A stretch of 64,000 nucleotides of DNA from Synaphobranchus kaupii (lineage: Eukaryota > Chordata > Actinopteri > Anguilliformes > Synaphobranchidae). The stretch spans positions 24,740,141 through 24,804,140 of the forward strand of contig CM056391.1 in NCBI GenBank assembly GCA_029718625.1, given 5' to 3'. This document shows positions 27,355 to 38,996 of the stretch, in pieces (within the stretch, counting starts at the first letter, position 1; each line of letters begins with the position of its first letter). The notes under the pieces are model-generated. The model was given only the letters and a program-made list of their open reading frames with translations. It did no database searches and was not told the origin of the DNA. The translations under genes were made by a program, and so were the position numbers.

Positions 27355-29035
27355 ACCAGGGCATCGCCAGTTTTCATGCCATCCTGTGGTGGGGAAAACA
27401 GTGTTTAGGAACTGTTGTCTGATGGCAGGTTTGAGGGAGCTTTACTGCCCTGAAGAACTTTCGGAAGCGTAATCAATTCTCCCCTTCTCTCTTTGCTGTT
27501 TTCCACACCACATGCCACTTTCTGGAATAAACGTGAAGTAACGCGAGGAAGATTACCGCAATTTGTGACCAAACTGTCAAGATATGAGCATATTTTATTT
27601 AACAACCAAAATTGTTGGATTTTTTTTGGCAGTCGTTTTGCTTTAAAGACTGAGGATTAAAAAGAATCTCTTTTTTTGACAATCGGGAGCTTTTTTCATC
27701 GTAAAGAAGTGAATCCACCCATGTTGATGGTTACTACAACAGTCGCTGGCTCAGAACATGCAGGTTAACAGCCCTTTCTCACAACCCTGTGTGAAAAATT
27801 CTGGAGGACAGCTGAGTGCATTGAACTCATTTTCAGACATTTCAACGAAAGTGCAAAAGTCAGTGGAACTGGAGTAAAATTTAGACTGATTTTCATGATA
27901 TTTAAAATATTTAAAACATTTTTTGATGTAAATGATTAATGCAAAGATTTAAAAAAAATAATAATTTTGATTATGCTGTTGCATACAAATTGCATTATTT
28001 TTTATGTTATTATATTTTTTTGCCCCTCAGAGGAATTACATTTTATTGGTCATATTTAATAGAGTGAGTGTTTGTGAGAAATGTTGAATGGTTTTCAAAT
28101 GCTTTGTGGCACATTCTACCTTTTGGTCTGAATTAGCTAACTTGGACCCATCATTCCACCAGTGCAGTCACCAAGTACGGCTTTAATCTCCGTTTTTCTG
28201 AAAAATCAGACTACCTGATTTTCATAAAACATATTAGTTCTGTTTGTCTCTCTCGTTCAATATACACGCATAAAGGCCTGAAAACATACTCTGTGCCATG
28301 TTACAATATGATGTTCTGTATGTGCCATCAATGTGATCTCCAATTGCCCCATATCGTTCTCAGTGTTGGCCACAGCACTGCCTTGGAACAATTTAGCAAC
28401 CTACCATCGGGAGGAGATTAAACAGAGGTGCAGAAAGGAAGTAAAAGAGAACAACCACAGTATGTTGTCTAGGATTTTACTTTTATGAGGTCAGATCAAC
28501 GGAATGAAAAACATTATCCTTCTGCCCTGTATAATCGCAATGACCTCAGTAAAATTATGACATACCATACACTTTAGCACCTCCTTGGTCTCCTTCTCCT
28601 TCCCCACCCAAACCCTCTCCTCCCATCCTGCCTGTGCGGTAAATGCTAGTGCCTTTGCTGTATCGTGAAACTGGGTAATGATTGTACCACTATACATTAC
28701 TGACAGAGCCTGGGATATGACAGACTGTCTATTTATTATTGTCAACTTAAATCAATCATATTTTTATATATTGGGGAAAATTGCTTTAAATAAATCTGCC
28801 CATTTTGTAAATGTCTGTGTTTTTCCTTTATATTCCTTTTTTAGGAACAAAGATCCAGTTTGGAAATGTGGTGATGTTACACCTGCTACTGCCACTCCAT
28901 TTATGCATATGTGACAAGAACAAAAAGACACAAAGATTCCCCCTTTTGTGTGAGAGGAAAAGTATTAAAACTGAAGTACAGGATATATTTGAAAACAAAA
29001 ATAATAATAAATATGAAAAATGCTAAACTTTATTC
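27355..29035 (+). other. putative large2 3' UTR and downstream DNA
   Basis: No further coding exon. AATAAA hexamers occur at 27526-27531, 28789-28794 and within about 29005-29012, so the 3' UTR could be about 0.2 kb or up to about 1.65 kb. The sequence cannot decide which is used. Confidence 0.5.
27526..27531 (+). terminator. candidate polyadenylation signal of large2
   Basis: AATAAA 172 bases after the stop codon, followed by a weak GT-containing stretch. First of several candidates. Confidence 0.45.
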
Positions 29036-29039
29036 TATT

Positions 29040-30420
29040 CTATCTTGCTTATGAAATGTGTACCTTTAATGCAGTGTTTTGAAGTTTCTTTTTAAAATAT
29101 ATTGCTGGGAAGCCTCTGGAAGTATTTTAAGCACTGTAATTGCTCTTTGAAACTCTTTCTGCCTGTCTATAACTTCTAAAAGACCTCTCTCCCTCTCGGT
29201 TTTCCCATTCGATTAATGCAAGGAGAGTAGTTGCTAGGATATTCTTTATTTTGTGGTTCATAAGTACCCTTCATTACCTTAAAAGATCAAAATGGGTGAG
29301 TATTTATTTCATAAGTGTGTGTGCCTTGTCATATCTTGTAAGCCATTCCCATCACTGCAACATAGTTTGGAGAGTACACTAGCATGTCTGTCCTTCTCAT
29401 AGTCATTGCACTGGATGAGTGTACTTAATGTGCAACTGCAACAGGCAGTCTCCCTCTTCGAGGAAACACATGCTAATGGAAAACCCTCCTCCCTGTGCAA
29501 TGTTATGTCTGGTTTTGCATCAGACCGTCAAACTCCTGGCCACATTTTGCACCGCCGCGCTCTGCATTTGATTCCAAACCATGTGGTGGTTCCACCAAAA
29601 ACGAATGTTTTCGCTGAACACACCATCCTGGAGGCCTAGTGAGCTAAGTTTCATGAATGTTCAGTTTATGGACATCAGTTTTCATCATTAAAAACTAAAA
29701 GGTTCCAAATATACATAAAGAAAATCACACATATTTGTTGGATTTTACTTTCTATTCGGGTTTAAATACCTCCATTCTCCAGTTGGATGTCTGTATTGCT
29801 GATGCAAGGCAAAAGTTTTCATCAAACTTAAGAGATTAGTACTGCTCTGTATCACAGGGGCTTGGGGTTGCTGAGCTCCTTAAAGCAAAAAAATAAAGAA
29901 TTCACTCATTTGTTCTGAGTTATGATGAACCATTTAAAATAAATTACGTTCATAACAACAAGAAAATTGAATTTCCTATTATCGACATATTGCGCGTTAT
30001 AAGGTGAGAATTGCCAGCCAGGCTGCTTTTCTTGTATTAGAAAAGAAAATTGGAAAATAAATTTTCAATGAGTCTGATGTCTTGAACATTTCCACTTAGT
30101 TTGCTCTGTGAGCAGTACAAAGATAATAACCCCTCACTGTACAGGAGGGAAATATATATGATATTGTAAAGATTTTTAAAAAGTAAAATCCAATTACAAG
30201 TTCATTTTTAGCTTTAAACACACTTCCCTAACCCAATGGGTTAGATGGAATACTTTATATAGCAGACAATCCTGGAATTTTTCCAGCTTATTTTGAACAT
30301 GATGGACGGAGATTCAGATTGGTCACGACATTTTTATGACACCCCTTTCCTCTGTGTGTCCTGCTGGGTGTTGTCCATTGAGAATTAATTTTTTTTTATA
30401 TAATGGGACGGAAATTCAGT
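29040..30420. other. intergenic DNA, nothing recognised
   Basis: AT-rich with no domain-bearing ORF and no named repeat. Confidence 0.45.
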
Positions 30421-30428
30421 TGCTTACC

Positions 30429-30687
30429 TTTTAGCCTTCCCTTGTGTCCCAAATTTACCAAATGTTGCAATCCTTCTCAGTAACTTCATGCGCCGAGCAT
30501 CTGAGAGCTGAACCTTTCTTGGCTTCGTTTCGTTTAAGCTTGTGTTGTCTGTGCTGTCTTTTTTTTTTTTACCTCCAGATGCCAACAGAATGTCAGAAAG
30601 AGCCACAGCTGTGCTTGTGGTGGACACTTTTCCCTTTGATGTTATGCTTACCACTTCGCTCAGCTGCTCTCTGCTAGTTGATAGCAT
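30429..30687 (-). CDS. weak candidate coding exon, unknown protein
   Basis: I do not recognise this protein. The - strand frame is open for 87 codons, starting MLSTSREQLSEV, with a basic run GGKKKKDSTDN and a basic end KLLRRIATFGKFGTQGKAKR. The sequence then reads aaaag|GTAAGC, a good donor. The serine/threonine-rich then lysine/arginine-rich composition looks protein-like and unlike the neighbouring DNA. No convincing acceptor or partner exon was found. It could equally be chance, or a fragment of a retrocopy. Confidence 0.25.
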
Positions 30688-30699
30688 TAATAATCAAGA

Positions 30700-31930
30700 G
30701 CTCTTGACAAGCTTTTAGCAAACACACGGGACTACTGTGTGGCTCATCGTACTAAGTCACTGTTCTACAATGCCAATGTGCCCCAGTGTCTGGTATCAAA
30801 TCTTACACCAATCAGTGTGGACTATAGCCAGCTGCCCAGCTGGGTAATACATAATTTTCCATAGCAACACCAGCAGTCTATCAACACTAGCAGCCTTTTG
30901 CACTAGCTGTGCAAAAGGTGTACTTTTCCAATGCATTGGCGGCTAGTGTATTGTGGAGTGAAAATTATTAGCAGCAGTCACCAAACCACACCCAAATTGA
31001 AATGGTATTCCGACAACAAACCGCTTCTTCAACCTTAAATGGAAATCCCCCTATTATATAAGGTTAAATCTACATACAAGGAAAACTTGAATCTGATAGC
31101 TGGCATCTTTTGTGTCTGTGGTTTCTTGTCTCCATGTGATCGTGACAATTAAAGTAAACGTTTCTGAGCTAGAAAAAGTTGAGATTTAAAAGGACGACAG
31201 TAAACCAAGTGCACTTGCCTTTTGTCCTTGCCTCTGTGCTCTGTGGAGGATGAGAGGACTGCTGGCCTCTCTCACACTCAGCTTATTAAGATCCTTCCTT
31301 CACCTCTGAGCCAGGGAAGTAATAAAGGGATTATTTTCAGTTTCGACCCCAAAGCACAGGGAATCATTGCACTCAGTCACTTACTGGCACAACGTTGGAA
31401 TGCCAAGTGAAAATTTACTTCTGTGGAAGCAATGACGGGAGAAAAATGACACCACCCAGGGTATGATTTCAGTTCAACATCTTATATTTACAGCCTGCCG
31501 ACTAAATCAATATATCACCCCCATATTGTTATACTTTGCTGCATTTATGTAAATATCCATAGCCTGACAGTATCCATAGCCACATTTATAAATACATCAG
31601 AAAAGGAGATTGAATGGGAAATTTTGATTTGGTCTTAAAAACACTGAGGTTGACGGCAATGAATACATAAATATACATGTATATGTGAGTATGTATAAAT
31701 ATGCACAGAAATTTCACGTCCTTGGGAATAGAATTCTTCATGAAGCCATTTCTGTGCCCCGGTATAATAAACAGTCCCTTTCAAAATCAGATTGTGCGTA
31801 GCACAGTAACTTTGATCCACAGGACTACAATGCAAGGGATCTGGATCAGAAGCAATCTGTGAATTTCTTAGTCTGTCTCCATTTAAATCATCAGAGCCTG
31901 AAGGGTCCCAGAATCCATTTTAATAGTGTA
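30700..31930. other. intergenic DNA, nothing recognised
   Basis: No gene or named repeat supported. Confidence 0.45.
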
Positions 31931-31933
31931 ATA

Positions 31934-32448
31934 CACTGCCTGGCCAAAAAAAAAAGTTGCACATTCTAATATTTCGTTGAACCGCCTTTAGCTTTGATTA
32001 CGGCACGCATTCGTTGTGGCATTGTTTCGACAACATTTATTTCCATCCAGAGTTGCATTCATTTTTGGCCGAGATCTTGTATTGATGACGGGAGAGTCAA
32101 ACCACTCCGTAAAGTCTTCTCCAGCACATCCCAAAGACTTTCAATGGGGTTAAGGTCAGGACCTGAAAATGATTCCTCATGCTCCCTGAACCACTCTTTC
32201 ACAATTTGAGCCTGATGAATCTTGGCATTGTCGTCCTGGAATATTCCCATTGATGGGATAACCTGGTCATTCAGTACATTCAGGTACTCAGCTGACTACA
32301 TTTTATTGCTGCATAACGTTGCTGAGCCTAAACCTGACCAATTGAAGCAACCCCAGATTATAACACTGCCTCCAGAGGCTTGTACAGTGGCCACTATGCC
32401 ACTATGCATGACGGGTGCAACGGCGACTTTTTTTTTGGCCAGGCAGTG
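31934..32448 (-). mobile_element. Tc1-type MITE, copy 1 (515 bp)
   Basis: The terminal inverted repeats cactgcctggccaaaa and ttttggccaggcagtg are perfect and TA lies on both sides. The - strand keeps transposase remnants, for example [17 protein letters not shown] and [13 protein letters not shown], which include the terminal DDE region. Most of the gene is deleted, so the copy is non-autonomous. It shares its deletion junction with copy 2. Confidence 0.9.
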
Positions 32449-32454
32449 TATGAG

Positions 32455-34770
32455 TCATCTGTGGTGAAGCCAGAGGCAGCATTCCTTATTGACGTTCCAA
32501 GGACGTTTCCCTGAATGAGCAGGAGCCAACAAGGGACACAATCCAAATACCGCAGCTCTAAATCAGCCACAGAGATGCTGGCACTAAAAAACATCCTCAC
32601 CACCAGAGGCTGTGCCTTAGACAGGCACCCCATAGTACCATTCAGTATCATGCAGAAGTTTTATATTTATACTTTTTTTAAATCAAAATTTCAGGATTGG
32701 AAAATACAAAAAGGTATTTGCATTTTTTCCATAACCCATACAGCCTTGTCAGATTTTAGTCATTGCCCTAATGACTAAATGGATTTTTTGACATTGTCAG
32801 AGGGACGTGACCTGCCGTGGACTAGATAGCTGGAAAAACTGAATATTAGCTAATTACTTTGTTAGTTTTTGCCGGCTGCTGTACTGAAAGCTTTTTTTGT
32901 TTCATTTTTCTTGCTGGCTCTGCTGTAGTCCTAGTTATTCTTTTTTTCTGCAGAAATATTTGCTTTCACCGAGGCTTGCGCTCATCCGAAATTACCAAGT
33001 GCTGACTGTATTTCTTAAGACAGCTGAGCCGTGATCTTTATCTTTTGGGACTGCTGTGATAGAAGAATGATGGAGTATTTACCTGGAGTGGCCTATGGGA
33101 GCAAGAGCTTAAATCAATAGAGTGCCACCCTGGCTTTCAAGGACTTCAGGGATCGACCATGGCATGCTGTCATCTTGGGGTAAAGTCTCTCGTCACATGA
33201 AAAATGTTCTGGTTTTACAGAAGGCCCTCCTGTTTTGGCTCCTGTAGGTAGAAAATTGACAACCAATGTTTTAATTTTTTTTTCTTCTATGGAAAATGGT
33301 GCATGGCACAGCTCCCAGGAAATATGAGCAGATCGCGCAGGGGCGTAGAATCTCTTGAGACTTTCCGTGACCTCAAAATGCTGATCTCCCAGCCTAAACT
33401 GCATTGAATGAGAACTCCCTGTGACATGTACAATTTGCCTGCCTTTTTGAATAAGGATTAGACTAAATCAGGATTTACATACCTGTCACAATTCAATCAC
33501 TGAAGCTCTCACTTCTCTTTTTATGCTCCCGAGAAGTCATACATTCAATCAGGAGGTAAACGAACGTCTCTGTTACTTAAAACATGAAATGTTTTTGTCT
33601 TATACATATACAGTATATACAAGTTTTCGTCAGTATAATAACTACACCCCACTGTAGTTCATGAAATTCAGATTTTCTTAGCAAACAGACTCATACTGGA
33701 ATAATGAACAGCAGTTCCATGAAAACTCACTGTAGATTTACTGGGATATTCTTTTACAGCATTCCTCTTTTGCTGAGGGAAACAACATTGCTTTGTGAAC
33801 TGTTGTGGCCTAATACACTGTAATCACCCGCACTTTAATCCCCACGGTAACCCAATAACATATACAGTATAGCTCTACTTGAGGTCTGACATTTTAATAT
33901 ACAAGGATCAGAAGTCATTATTGTTTGGAGATATAGGCCATGAAAAACAGATTTCACTGCCAATCAGAGCTTTTGTTGTGTTCATTTAAAATTATAGCAA
34001 AATTCACATTCAAAACCTCAGTAACTTTGTTTAATTCAAAGCCTTGTTTAATCAGCGATTAAATCTATATCCGTGTGCGCAAAACCATGCTCTGTGGTAG
34101 TAAATCATTGTAAATAAAATTTAAAGCCCCATTTGTATAAAAAAAAAAAGGTCAAATGAAATGGAGATTGATGTGTGATGATAACTGGGATCTTGAGATC
34201 TCTGCTCTTCAGCATTATGTACATTGGCTATGGAAATGCAGTAAACAGTGATTATTATAATGGCTTGCCCCAAATCATTGCCAAGAGCAGTCCAATGTCA
34301 ACCGGCTAACAACTCAGCAATGTATGAATTTACCAGCAACCATATAATAACACTTCCAACTGATGGACAATTTGGGGTCAAGCCAGATAGTTGTCACCTC
34401 TGATAATACAATTCTCAACTAAAACCCCTCAACCCTTTTCTTAGTGACCCTCATAAATTAACCATTGACGCTGAAAAATGTCTCTGGTCTTAATGGAGAA
34501 CAACCTCCTTGCCAAAAAAAATCCCTTTGAGTCATTGTTTGTACAAAGCAATAAAAAATAGACTACGATGCTACAGAACCTGCTACTCTGATCTGTGTTG
34601 TGTCCAGAATGATTTATGCACCTTGCTAGATCAGTAAATGGAGAGATGTTTCATCAAATTTTCGCCTGGCCATTTCCTTTTGTCAACATAGGACAAACTT
34701 TACTGATTCCTTGTCTAAAGCATTTTCCAGACTTTTCCACAAAGGAAATTATTTTCCTTAAAACAGCATT
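32455..34770. other. intergenic DNA between two MITE copies
   Basis: No gene recognised. The 96-codon open frame at 33114-33404 on the - strand has no recognisable domain. Confidence 0.45.
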
Positions 34771-34777
34771 GAAAATA

Positions 34778-35321
34778 CACTGCCTGGCCAAAAAAAAAGT
34801 CACACACTCTAATATTTTGTTGGACCGCCTTTAGCTTTGATTAAGGTGCGCATTCGTCGTGGCATTGTTTCGACAACCTTATGCAACATCACAACATTCA
34901 TTTCCATCCAGAGTTGCATTCAATTTTGGTCGAGATCTTGTATTGACAACGGGAGAGTCGAACCACTCCATCAAGTCTTCTCCAGCACATCCCAAAGACT
35001 TTCAATGGGGTTAAGGTCAGGACTCTGGTGGCCAATTAATGTGTGAAAATGATTCCTCATGATCCCTGAACCACTCTTTCACAATTTGAGCCCGATGAAT
35101 CTTGGCATTGTCGTCCTGGAATATGCCCATTGATGGGATAACCTGGTCATTCAGTACATTCAGGTACTCAGCTGACTTCATTTTACTGCTGCATAACGTT
35201 TCTGAGCCTAGACCTGACCAATTGAAGCAACCCCAGATCATAACACTGCCTCCAGAGGCTTGTACAATGGGCACTATGCATGACGGGTGCAACGGCGACT
35301 TTTTTCTTTGGCCAGGCAGTG
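34778..35321 (-). mobile_element. Tc1-type MITE, copy 2 (544 bp)
   Basis: Same ends and TA flanks as copy 1, same orientation, and the same internal junction next to gacgggtgcaacggcgac. It keeps two short stretches missing from copy 1 (around 34882 and 35025), so it is slightly closer to the parent. The - strand frame 35017-35292 reads [15 protein letters not shown] and [18 protein letters not shown], typical Tc1 transposase blocks. Confidence 0.92.
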
Positions 35322-35329
35322 TATTTGTC

Positions 35330-36095
35330 AGTTGTATAAAAACTGCCTATCTTGCAGGAATGGATTATATATCTCTCATGCCGATTTTTGGCACTGAAAT
35401 TTGGAGATGGGAACATTTACCAAGGGAATGGAGTTGTATCTCTGATTTAGTCTGTTCTCGTGTTAGCAGTCTCTGCTGAATTAGAACCCAATTTTCTGAT
35501 GTCAGAGGTCATCAAACACTTAACAATGTGTGTGATGATAGGGACAAGCTTGTGATATGAATGTCACCCATTGCTGATGTACACTCGGGGCTTAGATAAA
35601 ATTATTTCTTTTCTTTTCATCTTTCTCTTTGAATTCTGTTACAATATGGGTTTTTATATCTGTCTTATGCAATGTTTTCAACATTTTTAAAGTCAAGCTC
35701 TGTAATTCATTAGCCACTGGTATTACAAATGCACTTTTGTTTTCTTTGATTTTAGGGGAGCTGAAACCAAAAATTTATTGTATGACTGCTGTGAAGTGTT
35801 CCTAGTGCATTAAATGGGTGATAAGCTTCCAAAATTGAACAACATGGAAACTGAGCATTTTAACTTAATGTGAGTTTGGAGAAGATCATTTTCTTGTGAT
35901 TGCCTGGCTGTGTAGATGTTCCTGCAATAAAAGACTTGACAGAACACTACACAGCCAAACTTGTTTAAACTAAGATGTATGTGTGGGTAAGAGGGATGAA
36001 GATTCATAAAATTGATTTTTATCCATAAAATGGATAATTTTTTCAAGCCGAATTTACTTCTTTCGAGAAAGGCTGTCAGTATATGAGTCTGTTAT
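35330..36095. other. intergenic DNA, nothing recognised
   Basis: AT-rich, no gene or named repeat. Confidence 0.4.
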
Positions 36096-36099
36096 GTGT

Positions 36100-36562
36100 T
36101 TGTTATATTATTTCAGTTTCAGTCATGTTAATTTTTGTTTGCGTGTTTGTATTTTCGTTTTCTGTTTCCCTTCCATGTGCTGTTGTTTTCACTTCCACTA
36201 CCATTTATCAGCCCCGCCTTCCGTCTCAGCTCTTGATTACCCATGTGTTTCACCTGCTCGGCTGTTCACCTGTTTCTCGTTTACTCGTTAGTCATGTATT
36301 TAAGTTCCATTCTGTCTTGTGTTTGTTGCGAGTTCGTCTCAGTTGATTTTTGTCTTTGTTTCGCTACAAGCATTTTTTCCCTCCCAGTTACCTGTTTCCT
36401 TGTTACCTGACTACCTGTGTTCCTGACTTTTTGCCTGTTTCTGTCTTTGGATATAGATTTTGTACTTTTGCCGTGTCTTCCTGGTTTTGACCTCTGCCTT
36501 CCTGACTACGATTTTGCCTGTTGTCCTGGTTTTTCAGCCACAATAAACTTTGGTTTATTTTT
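36100..36562 (+). mobile_element. LTR-like segment
   Basis: Pyrimidine-rich text of the kind seen in fish Ty3/gypsy LTRs, with a TATA-like tgtatttaag near 36295 and AATAAA at 36542. It directly abuts the presumed 5' end of the gypsy element. Its own boundaries are not defined, so it may be a second LTR or part of the first. Confidence 0.4.
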
Positions 36563-37210
36563 TGTCATGGTTTGGCAGCCTTCTCTTCACCTCTGTGGAA
36601 GATTCCTTTCGGAGCTGCTAGAGGGCGCTCCTGCTTTACTTTTCTGCCAGCCGTGCCGTGTTTTTCCTCTTCCGAGGCACTTATCTGGTGCACCTGTGTC
36701 TCATTTCCTGCTGGCTATATAAGCACTGTGTTTCCTTCTTCCCATGCTTTAGCGTCATTCTTGCCACGCTAAGCCAGGTAATGATGGTATAGGATTTGGC
36801 GACCACTTGTTGTTTTGTATTTACTAAAAGTACACGTGGGGTCTGCCTTAGTGAGTTAGGAGTTCTTTCTTTTTAGAGTTTTCATTTTCCTTCTCACTCA
36901 TTTCCTTCCTTGGTTTTCTTTCCCCTATCTCTGTTGAGATGGTACCTTGGTTTTGCCTCGTTGTTTCTTAGCTCTTTGACTGTTATTTAGCTAGAGGCTA
37001 TTCTGTCCTTTTCTTTTGTCTGCTCGAGTCTTCGAGCTTCACCGTGTTATTTGGGGTAGTTTTTGGTTTGGCTTATGCCGGGATTTTTTTTCTCCCTTAT
37101 TTGTTTATTTTCTCTGCACCTAACCGAGTTCTCACCCACTTATCTGGGTTGTTATATTTTGGCTTTCAGATCCCCTGTCTGTCACATCTGGTTCTCCGAA
37201 CCCAACCCCT
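36563..37210 (+). mobile_element. Ty3/gypsy 5' LTR and leader
   Basis: Starts TGTCATGGTTTGG and contains ggctatataagcactgtg as a TATA box. A long T-rich leader runs to the gag-like start at 37231. No matching 3' LTR was found after 39850, so the LTR end is inferred only. Confidence 0.5.
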
Positions 37211-37230
37211 TACAGTACACTAAAGCCACC

Positions 37231-37720
37231 ATGCAGGTACCAGCGACTCCATTAGAGGGGGATCATCCCATGGCCGTGCAACACACAGTGCTAGCTGCCC
37301 AAGAGGAGGGTATTCGGTCCCTCCAGGCACAGCAGCAGGCCATGTTGGTGCAGCAGAGGCACTTAACGGATCAGCTGCATGTTCAGAAGGCTGGTTCTGT
37401 GAGTAGGCGGACAGCGTTCGCCGACTGACGATCGCAGCCACACCCCCAATTCCACAAGCACCTGTCCCACTCACTGTGCGGGAGCCCAAGCTCCATCTGC
37501 CCCTCCGATCCGACGGGGAGTCGGGCAAGTGTCGGGGCTTTCTGACACAGTGTCTCATTTTTTTAAAAGCCCAGCCCCTCGTATCGCAGGATTCCCAGGT
37601 GGCGTTCATTCTATCACTACTTACCAGAACCACCCCGTACACCGCCTCACCCGGCCCCGGTTGGTGATGGCTCTCGACGGCCGCCCGTTGGGTACCGGGA
37701 CTATCAATTAAATTACGGGG
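37231..37720 (+). pseudogene. Ty3/gypsy gag remnant
   Basis: The + strand frame from 37231 reads QVPATPLEGDHPMAVQH and continues into a glutamine-rich coiled stretch, as at the N-terminus of many fish gypsy Gag proteins. A stop follows at about 37427. Later text around 37530-37700 fits the capsid region only in other frames. Truncated and frameshifted. Confidence 0.5.
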
Positions 37721-37742
37721 TTCTTAAATATGTACGCTAAAT

Positions 37743-38246
37743 ATGTATGAGCGCGTTCAGTTTTTTTTTGTCAACTCTCCAACTTATCCCCTTGTGCTAG
37801 GGCATTCTTGGCTGGTTCAGCACAGTTCTCATATTGATTTGGGCGGAGACAAGGCTGTTATCCTCCGATGGGGGTCCCAATGCAGGTCTCACTGCCGGCC
37901 ATCGGTATCCTTTCCCTCAGGTGGGCATGGTTACCATTCTGAGATCAGTTCTGACAGTGATCTGGAGGAGGCTGATTCTCTCGCTGCTCAACACAGTTCT
38001 GCCTCTCTCTCTGAGGATAGAGAGGAGAGTTTGGCTTGGGACTCTCTAGCTGACGGTAACTCCCTTTGGGACGAGGGCTCTCTGATTCTGAAATCAGGTG
38101 GGAACCATTACCTGATTCTCCTTCTAGTTTGGAGAGCACTAGAATTTATTTTACCTGCCAATGTACCTGTCGAGTACACTGACCTCGCCGAGGTATTTAG
38201 CAAGCAATGGGCCACCACCTTGCCGGCCCATAGACCCTATAGCCTG
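37743..38246 (+). pseudogene. Ty3/gypsy protease to early RT remnant
   Basis: The open frame carries YPLVLGHSWLVQHSSHIDL, the end of the retropepsin-like domain, and later VPVEYTDLAEVFSKQWATTL with PAHRPYSL, which precedes the reverse transcriptase domain in gypsy Pol. The catalytic DTG of the protease is not visible. Confidence 0.65.
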
Positions 38247-38250
38247 GTAC

Positions 38251-38641
38251 ATACTCTACGCAAGAAACATGAATGCCAACGCATAATCGGGACATACGCG
38301 AGGTCTTTGCTTACATACTATACGCGCGTTTACCGGCTTCTTTTCGCCCTGTCCGCTAGTTGGCAGCCTAGGCTAATCTGGTTGGAGGGAGTAACCTTAA
38401 TCCGGAAATTATTACTTCTTTGTGTAGCCTGCAATTCTGCAGTTATTGAACAGTATTTACATTTAGCACCTCTAACGGAAATGCGTGGAGTTGCACCACA
38501 CGTTTACGTCGCGTTACAAAATTTGGACTGCACATTTTGCTATGCAAGAACGCGAGAAACGCCCCCTGCGTTGCTCTTTGCGTCGTTGCGCGCGTTCCTT
38601 GCGTAGAGAATGTACAAGGCCTAAGACTGCGCTATCTATTT
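38251..38641. mobile_element. ~390-bp insertion inside gypsy pol
   Basis: Pol text stops at ctatagcctg and resumes at ccaggcagggttcctccc. The gap is bracketed by GTAC at 38247-38250 and 38642-38645, consistent with a 4-bp target duplication. Inside, atactctacgcaagaaac at the left is partly inverted near 38593-38611, where a third GTAC follows. The right boundary could therefore be 38611 or 38641. No ORF of note; superfamily unknown. Confidence 0.55.
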
Positions 38642-38645
38642 GTAC

Positions 38646-38960
38646 CCAGGCAGGGTTCCTCCCAGGGGCTCCCTGTATTCCTTATCTGCCCCCGAGAGTG
38701 CGGCTTTGAAGGAGTACCCTAGGCCCTTGCCAATGGCTTTATTAGACCCTCTACCTCGCCACCAGGGGCCGGCTTCTTTTTTGTTAAGAAAAAGGATGGG
38801 AGTTTGGGGCTGTGTATCGACTATCGCGGTTTAAATTACATCACCATAAAGAACCGTTACCCGCTTCCTCTCATGAACTCCGCATTTGAGCATCTTCAGG
38901 GGGCCATCATAGCTCTTACCAAGAAAACGTCACCTTTACGGTTTCGGTAGAACCATAAGG
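38646..38960 (+). pseudogene. Ty3/gypsy reverse transcriptase fragment
   Basis: In shifting frames it reads [21 protein letters not shown] text, then [10 protein letters not shown] / [18 protein letters not shown] and the [12 protein letters not shown] block, the fingers region of gypsy RT. The palm with the catalytic YxDD and all of RNase H are missing; the text jumps almost directly to the integrase zinc region. Confidence 0.75.
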
Positions 38961-38996
38961 CTGAGGCGGCTTTCACAAAGCTTCGTCCCCCCGCGG

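Noticed and set aside
33114..33404. 96-codon ORF on the - strand as a gene
   Set aside because: No domain, no splice-consistent ends, no partner exon and no promoter evidence.
36083..36772. Several ~80-100-codon hydrophobic ORFs on the + strand
   Set aside because: They are read from T-rich LTR and leader sequence; no domain and no consistent frame.
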